Source: Oasisia sp. SBJ-2009 (taxonomy: Eukaryota; Annelida; Polychaeta; Sabellida; Siboglinidae). Taken from it: a stretch of DNA of 64,000 nucleotides. Below are positions 36,566 to 64,000 of this stretch, piece after piece. A program made the position numbers and the translations under genes. A model generated the notes under the pieces. It was not told the DNA's origin. It worked only from the letters and a program-made list of their open reading frames with translations, and ran no database searches. The stretch lies in contig OZ024863.1 of assembly GCA_964017155.1 (NCBI GenBank), positions 44,059,330 through 44,123,329 of the forward strand. Direction: 5' to 3'. Position 1 is the stretch's first letter; every line of letters starts with the position of its first letter.

Positions 36566-38705
36566 GTGAGTTATTACTTAGGTCTTTGGGTCATTCCGTG
36601 TGAACGCAACCAATGGGGTTGCTGTCATCTCTTAAATTGTTGAATAGATCAGTATGGTGAGAGCCTTTTGTAAGAGTAGAAAGAATCCACAATTTGAGTG
36701 TTCTAGCTTAAACAGTTGTCAAGTTTTTCAACAGCTTGTTAAAAATAAATAATTTTATTCACATTTCACTAGTCAGTATCTTCTGGACTCTAGCCCGTGT
36801 CAGTGAAATTGTGAGGAGTTGTTCACTATAATATACATATTACATAACTACGATTATAACATAAATACAATATATGGTTAATGTGCAGCAAGTTGATAAA
36901 CATCATGATTTATTCAAAATATCACTCGCGATAGGGTTTTCAGACCCTGATTGTGAGCATAATACACATATCTTGGACATAATTTTTACATATTTGGTAT
37001 CTAAACCTGCAAATGTGCAAATCCGATAAATATGGGAGGTTTGGTTGCCTTAGTTATGAATCTGTACTTATGCAAAAATGGTATGTCATTATATTTCTTA
37101 AGAAATTACCATCTTCCGACCCAAACAAATTGATGAGGCGTAGGTTCTTGTATTGTCAAAAAAACTTTTCTAGGTGTAAGCTCATTCATATAACTCAAAT
37201 AACTAGTAAGTCTCAATATCTTTCCGAGCTTCCTTCACAAAAAAGGCATACGTCTGGGTGCCCCAATTTTTTAAATAAATTGCTCGTGATATACGAGAGG
37301 GTTTTCAGACAGTGATCGCAAGCTATATATTGATGGTTCATTGAGCTGTTGTATCTATTTGAAATCTATGACTAACTGTGTGTATTATAAGTGTAATAAG
37401 ATTTGCTTGACTGTCTTAATTATGAATCTATACTCCTACCCTACCCCTTCATTTTATATTTCTTTAAAATGAGCAAACTTCCGACCCTAATAGGTCAATG
37501 TGGATTAGAAGATATTGTTACGAAACCTTTACCAGACATAAACCATTCCAAAGACATAAATAACAAGTAACTCTCAGTATCCTTCCATGCTTCCTTCTGA
37601 AGAAGAATGGGGAGCCATTGATACTGAAAAATTATCACTTGCGAGCAGGTTTCCAAGCACTGCTTTTAAGTTAAACATAATGATGGTAATATTTGTAAAT
37701 ATTTCACGAATCTGTACATATTAATATTGATCTATATAATATTGAGCTACAAAACGTTTATTAGACAATAGTGATTCTATGCATACTGATCTTCATATTG
37801 TTGTCAGATGTACTGAACACATTGATGTTTATACAAAAATGTATAATAACGTCATCCAGCAACAAAGTCATATGTCTCATTGATGCATTTGCTAGAATAT
37901 TTTCAATTCAATTCAATTTATTTCAAAACACACACAATTAAAAAAGCAAGCAATACAACTACAAATAATAAATAACATGGTACGAATGAAATACAATTTA
38001 GAAATATGTTTTGAAAAGGAGTAGACATGAAGTGAAACACCAATCTCCTTCATGGTTGCATCGTCCACTTTATACTGTCTCTCACATCTTGTTGTTCGTG
38101 GGATCAGAACAGAGCATAACACATGTGCATGTGGAACCCAATATATGTTATCATTCTTTGGCCAGCTGAATATGAAACTGCTGGCCCACAAGGTTGCATG
38201 AATTTAACTTTGTAATCCAGTTATGCATCCTATGATCACCAGTGTCCATCATACTTTGGACAGCTGGCACATCCATGTTTCCCTTCTTGTCAATGAAGTG
38301 GACATCTTGAACCATCCATGTTTAGCTTGCAATCAATGTCTGAAAACTCTCGTATATAAGTTGCTCGGTATATTATATAACAAGCAATGCATTTAAAAAA
38401 TTGGGGCTCCCAGACGTATGCCAGTTTTGTTGTGAAGAAACTCGGAAGGATATTGGGATTTACTAGTTATTTGAGTTATAGGAATGAGCTTACACCTAGA
38501 AAAGGTTTTGTGGCAATACAAGCTACGCCTCATCAACCTGTTTGGGTCGGAAATTGGTCATTTGTTAATAATAATAATAATAGTAACTTTGCGCCAATAT
38601 CCTCGAAAATCAAGCTCAGTGGCGCGACAATACCAGGGGATTAATCAATCTCATAATCGAAAGCAATGCGTGAGTCGTCAACGGATGGATTGAAAAGCTA
38701 GGAGG

Positions 38706-40253
38706 CTAAGGAGGATAGGCAGCATTAAAGAGATAGGTTTTTAGATGTCGGCGGAATGAAACTATATTACCTTGTGATTTAACACTGACAGGAAGCGAAT
38801 TCCACACCGATGGTGCGGCAACCGAGAAAGCTGGGGTCCCGGCTTTCGTTTTCACCCGAGGGATGTAAAGAGGGTTACTACTGGTTGAGCGTAGCTGTCT
38901 GGAATTTCTTGTTGGAGTTAGCATTGAATTTATATATGCTGGTTGTGTAGATGAGAGTGCTTGATAGGCTATTGTACAAATTTTGAAAATGATGCGATAG
39001 TGCACAGGTAGCCAATGTAGTGGTTTTAGAAGCGGCACTGAGCGAGAAAAACGAGGAGAACGCGTGACTACCCTTGCTAAACAATTTTGGACACGCTGCA
39101 GTTTTGCTATGTCCTTGTTTGCGGTATTGTAAAGGAGGGACTTGCAGTTGTCGAGTCTGCTGCTTACTAGAGCTGTGGCGATGGTTTTAGCAACGGAAAG
39201 TGATAAAAACCGGCGGATACGGCGAAGATCACGGATATGGTAAAAACAGCAACGGCATGTTTTCGAGATATGTTGTTTGAAATTGAAGTTTTCATCAAAC
39301 GTTACTCCGAGATTTAAAACTGAGGCGGCTGGTGTGATACTCTGACTCAGAATATGTGTTGGGAAAAAGCCATTGAGTTTTGCCCGCTGCGTTGAGGTAC
39401 CAATGATGAGAAATTCGGTCTTATCTGCATTTAGTTTTAATTTACTATTTTTCATCCAAAGGGAGACATCTTGGAGACAATCCCTGAGCTGGTTTAGGGA
39501 GTGACAAGTATCTGGTGTGGTCAGAGAAACATAGATTTGTGTGTCATCTGCATAAAGGTGGTGATCCAGGTTGTGACTCTGGATAACTGAGCTTAATGGT
39601 GTTGTGTACAGAGTGAAAAGCAACGGACCCAAAACAGAATCCTGGGGGACACCACAAGAGGTGGGCAGCATGTCTGAGAAGCAGTTACCTATTTTAATGG
39701 CTTGCCGTCTGTCAGTAAGGTATGACGTAAACCAGCTCAAGGCTGTGCCAGATATCCCGTACCACGTTGATAAGCGTGTAATGAGAATGTCGTGGTCAAT
39801 GGTGTCGAAAGCGGCGGATAGGTCAAGCAGGGTCAGTGCAGTAACTTTGCCATTATCAATATTAAGGTTTCTGTCATTGGGTACTTTTAAAAGAGCAGTT
39901 TCTGTTGAGTGAAATTGTTTGTACGCAGACTGTGATGCATAGGTTAAACCATTTATGTTGATGTGAGAAGTAAGTCGATTTGCAACAACCTTTTCGAGTA
40001 TTTTGGAAATGAAGCTAAGGTTAGAAATAGGCCTGTAGCTGTTTAGATCTTCTTTTGACAGAGTTGTCTTCTTAAGAATTGGGTTTACATGTGCACATTT
40101 GAAGTCTTCATGGAATAAGCCGGAGCAGAGTGATGCATTTATTATGTCTGTTATTGGTTTAATTAAAACGTCAAGGCATGCTTTCAGTAGTATGGTCGGA
40201 AGTGGGTCAAGATCACAGGATTTATTTGGGGATGACATGATTATTTTTCTCAC
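38706..40253 (-). CDS. LINE reverse transcriptase domain, copy A
   Basis: A 515-codon open frame on the minus strand has the non-LTR RT blocks in order: PNKSCDLDPLPTILLK, YRPISNLSFISKILEK, LLDLSAAFDTIDHDIL, GVPQDSVLGPLLF, and the active site YADDTQIYVSL, then a thumb-like C-terminus ending YLFNAAYPP. It copies the element RNA at the nicked target. Block B has Asp where Gly is near-universal (GVPQG). Copy B shares this, so it may be a family trait. The frame is separated from the endonuclease by a stop or frameshift near 40254-40343. Confidence 0.9.
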   Translation of the reverse strand: MRKIIMSSPNKSCDLDPLPTILLKACLDVLIKPITDIINASLCSGLFHEDFKCAHVNPILKKTTLSKEDLNSYRPISNLSFISKILEKVVANRLTSHININGLTYASQSAYKQFHSTETALLKVPNDRNLNIDNGKVTALTLLDLSAAFDTIDHDILITRLSTWYGISGTALSWFTSYLTDRRQAIKIGNCFSDMLPTSCGVPQDSVLGPLLFTLYTTPLSSVIQSHNLDHHLYADDTQIYVSLTTPDTCHSLNQLRDCLQDVSLWMKNSKLKLNADKTEFLIIGTSTQRAKLNGFFPTHILSQSITPAASVLNLGVTFDENFNFKQHISKTCRCCFYHIRDLRRIRRFLSLSVAKTIATALVSSRLDNCKSLLYNTANKDIAKLQRVQNCLARVVTRSPRFSRSVPLLKPLHWLPVHYRIIFKICTIAYQALSSTQPAYINSMLTPTRNSRQLRSTSSNPLYIPRVKTKAGTPAFSVAAPSVWNSLPVSVKSQGNIVSFRRHLKTYLFNAAYPP

Positions 40254-40343
40254 TTCAGTAGTTGTGGCCAGTTCAAACGATGTGAGTTTAGAATTTAGTT
40301 GTGGAGAGTCGGTCTGAGGTGTGATATGTGAAGGCTGAATGTA

Positions 40344-41424
40344 TCAGGCTGTTTTGTCTTTAAAATTACTTGAGAAAGAGTTACACAGTGACTTGATTGA
40401 TGCATGGGTTGGTAGAGAAGGAGCAGGACGCCTGTGTAAAATCTGATTTATGCATTTCCACAGCTGTTTTGGTGTAGCAGGGTTATTTGCGACCATGTTT
40501 TCGTAATAATACGACTTTGCTTTTGACATTTGTCGGTTACATAGATGACATTGCCGTGTGTAGCATGACCTGTCTAAGGATGAACGAGATTTACGCCAAA
40601 CACATTCCAGATAGCGACGGCGCCGTTTAGATTGGATTATTTCCGGGGTCATCCAAGGAGCTGGCGGCTTTTGTGACACAGATTTGGATTTAGTGGGTGC
40701 ATGTTTGTCAAGCAATGTCTTCAGTATTTGATGGTACTGTTTGTATAGGTCTGATACATGTTCTTTAGGATGTGTGACATGGTCGGATGTAATTATTTCA
40801 GTCATAAATGATGCAATGTTGATACTGTGAATGGCTCTGTAGAACATGTTGTGTTTGGACACAGCTGGGGCTATAGGAACTTTAAGATCTGCAATTACTG
40901 TGTTATGGTCCGATAAGCCATCTACAACTGTGGGTGTCTGAATGTTTTTACAAGAGGAACGCGTTATCAAGATGTCAAGCCAATGTCCATGTATGTGTGT
41001 TGGGAAATTGACATGTTGTTTTGTGTCAAATGATGCAAGGATATCATTAAACGTGGTAGTTGTTGCAGATGGTGTATCTAGGTGAAGATTAAAATTGCCC
41101 ATAATGTAAAATTCTGTGTGCATGGTTGCAACATTTTCCAAAAGATCCTGGAATTCTTCAAAGAAGTTAGCTGGATGACCTGGAGGGCGATAAATACAAA
41201 TGAAAACCCAACAGAAGCACGAATTAGATGTTAAGACAAATATATTCAAATGTGGTATAGTCCGGGCTGGTGTACAAGGTTACGTTGAATAGTTTTGAAA
41301 TAAGGAAACCGACACCTCCGCCTCGTCCAACTGGACGTGGTCGATGGTGGAAGGTATAGCCAGGAGGGGAGATGTCGGCAATACATGCATCTGTGTCATG
41401 TGGTCTGAGCCAGGTCTCAGTCAC
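40344..41424 (-). pseudogene. LINE APE endonuclease domain, copy A (frameshifted)
   Basis: Two overlapping minus-strand frames together carry the endonuclease. 41424-41224 has MTETWLRP and GRGGGVGFLI. 41249-40344 has YRPPGHPANFFEEF, MGNFNLHLD (Asp of GDFN changed to Asn), LDILITRSS and GLSDHNTVIADL. A basic linker then leads towards the RT. The frame break near 41230, the Asp-to-Asn change and the break before the RT mean this copy cannot nick DNA. Confidence 0.85.
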
Positions 41425-41990
41425 AGCGAGAATGTCTATTGTTTTGGAAATTATAAGATCAGTGAGAGAGGAAGTTTTTTTACGAATTGAACGAAGTTAT
41501 TGTTAAGAAACATAATGACGTACCATCTTTGCATATGATTCATATTTAAGGCAACCATGCAGACCTGCTATGTTTATCAGATTTGAACATTTATATGTTT
41601 ATATACAAAATATGTACAATTTGTGTCTAAGGTATGTGTATTTTGTTCACAATAAGGGTCTGAAAACCCTCTCGCGACTGATATTTTGAATAAATCATAA
41701 TGTTTATCAACTTGCTGCACATTAACCGTACACTGTATTTATATTCTACTTATAGTTATGTAATCTGTATATTATGTATATTATGGAGAACGACTCCACA
41801 CAATTCCACTGACACAGCTAGGCTAAAGAGTGCAACATATATTGACTAATGAAATTTGAATAATGTTTTTTATTTTTAACAAGCTGTCGAAAAACGTCTA
41901 AATCCCAAATTTAACAATTCTAAGAGATGACAGCAACCAATTTCTGGAATTATGGTTGCGTTCACTCGGAATGACCCCTTTAGGTAATAA

Positions 41991-43126
41991 ATACAGTTAC
42001 TTATTACTAAATGTTTCCTCATAATCACATGGTAATTAGATTGTTTTATACACTATATACAGAAACACACAATAACACATGCATGTATAGTACATTTCCA
42101 TTCCATTGAACAAATCCTTTTTATTGATACATGAGATATTTTAATCTTGGCTTCATCTCCTCAGTGTTGCATGATTGGTAAAATAAATAGAAATAAAATA
42201 TCTAATTTAGAAATATTTAAAATATATCATTGCAGTTGTGTTATACACAGTACTGTAGATGTGATGTATGCGAAGATTTATAGATTTAACTATTACAGTA
42301 ATGACTGGGTATCATGGACAAAGTTTGCTATATTTTTCCATTATGGCGGGCATTCTGTTTGGTTTTGGTAAAGTAAACAATACCATATTAAGCTGTTTTA
42401 TCTGGCTTTAAAGCACGAATAATATTAATGTTTGAGCTGATATTATATTTTAAAGTATACATAGCATAACAGCATGAATATGGTCAAACATTACATAATG
42501 ATTTGGGCCATCAATACATAAATTAATAATTAGTTAATTATTTTCCAGGATGAAGCCTTGGGATCCACGCTCAACTGTGACAATTCCTCACAATTTGTCC
42601 TATGACTCCAACTTCATCCTTTTGTTATATCCTGATAACTGAATTAAGTTGATTAACATATGCATCTCGTCTTCAGAAAAAACCACTTACTATGATCTAA
42701 TATATATTTCCTCAAGTTCAAGATAGCTAAGTTATATCAATGTGCTACATGACACAATGACTGAAATGCAAAAAATATAATACAAATAATGTCTTGTTAT
42801 GCTCCCAAGACATTGAAGTATAGCATAACTTACTTCTCACAGGATCATTTCTACAATTTTGTTCCGGGGAGCTTACGGCGCCCACACCCCCAGATCGATA
42901 AGGCCCACTCGCTCCACTCGTGGCCAGTCACGTGTTATATCTTCCTTTGATCCGTTTGTTTTTACGACGACCCTCCAATCAACTATTTTCTGGAACCCTT
43001 CAGCCCTAATTAACATATCAGCACATCTATAATATTATAATATAAAAAAAAGTTGGTGCAGTAAATACTATATGAATTTGGTATTTTGTTCCGCAAGGTG
43101 TGCAATCTACAGCCCGGTATGTAAAG
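41991..43126 (+). other. Upstream region of the RNF213-like gene
   Basis: AT-rich, with a less AT-rich patch at 42865-42975. A 5' UTR exon probably starts at 43113 (after tctacag). An ATG directly followed by TAA lies at 43119-43124, 2 bp before the main ATG. No TATA box or start site can be assigned with confidence. Confidence 0.4.
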
Positions 43127-63848
<20,722 letters not shown>

Positions 63849-64000
63849 GTGTACGTTTGACAGATGTTCTCTTCTATAACAGACAATTACATACAGTGGT
63901 ATACAACTATTCGTAAGCACTGTGTCTAAATATTCTGACATTCCTGGTTAAATTTGTGTGGTAATTAGCATTACGATTACGACCAGGTCGATTAGCAAAC

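Larger units (their letters stand above)
38569..41499 (-). mobile_element. CR1/L2-like non-LTR retrotransposon, copy A (5' truncated)
   Basis: The element reads right to left, with endonuclease, reverse transcriptase and a 3' tail of ATT repeats (38569-38584 on the plus strand). A 7-bp target duplication TTGTTAA (38562-38568 and 41500-41506) marks a real insertion into the fold-back element. The 5' UTR and 2A leader seen in copy B are missing, as expected from incomplete reverse transcription. Confidence 0.9.
36570..41990. mobile_element. Large fold-back (long inverted repeat) element carrying a LINE
   Basis: The left arm 36570-37326 is inverted relative to 38322-38568 plus 41500-41990. The arms are interrupted only by the LINE inserted at 38569-41499. 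Outer ends read gggtcattccgtgtgaacgc on the left and the inverse on the right. The loop (about 37330-38320) holds a diverged second copy of the left-arm unit (gggttttcaga, cttccgaccc, ttcctt). No transposase is seen and the superfamily is unknown. Arm divergence looks moderate. Confidence 0.7.

Overview
This is animal nuclear DNA. Genes are split by GT-AG and GC-AG introns, intergenic DNA is AT-rich, microsatellites are long, and transposable-element debris is dense. The retroelement families (a 2A-bearing CR1/L2-like LINE, RTE-like LINEs, a Ty3 element with an IADD-type reverse transcriptase) and the invertebrate form of RNF213 suggest a marine invertebrate, most likely a mollusc. That placement is inference; no bacterial or organellar features are seen.

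Two host genes are recognised, both on the + strand. At the left edge are the last three exons of COG6 (201-2675), a Golgi tethering-complex subunit. At the right (43127 to past the window end) is the 5' part of an RNF213-like giant AAA+/E3 ubiquitin ligase gene. Eight exons join in phase and encode a zinc-ribbon N-terminus, a glutamine-rich 18-residue tandem repeat, a lysine-rich patch, a CBM20-like domain and the start of the N-terminal stalk. The AAA+ and RING parts lie outside the window. The two genes are not known to work together.

The 40 kb between them is mostly mobile DNA. It holds two hAT-type MITEs with perfect 8-bp target duplications (2760-3467, 6430-6792), an RTE endonuclease relic, and a palindromic satellite (11.8-12.6 kb). 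A Harbinger-like element (21952-27738) is split by a young, nearly complete Ty3 LTR retrotransposon (22915-27671). Further on are a TTAA-flanked element (28522-29244), a hAT-type zinc-finger ORF (33010-33321), two copies of a 1.4-1.5 kb repeat (19.8 and 33.6 kb), and a large fold-back element (36.6-42.0 kb) carrying a LINE insertion with a 7-bp target duplication. Three short minus-strand coding candidates (15694-16139, 21165-21368, 22381-22681) are not recognised.

The RNF213 introns hold further relics: a jockey-like RT fragment, a THAP pseudogene, a Ty3 fragment truncated at both ends, a half-kilobase polypurine tract, an RTE 3' end, long CA and TG arrays, and two fused LINE copies. One LINE keeps an N-terminal leader ending in a 2A-like NPGP motif. 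All coordinates and splice sites were read by eye; no alignment or database search was run.
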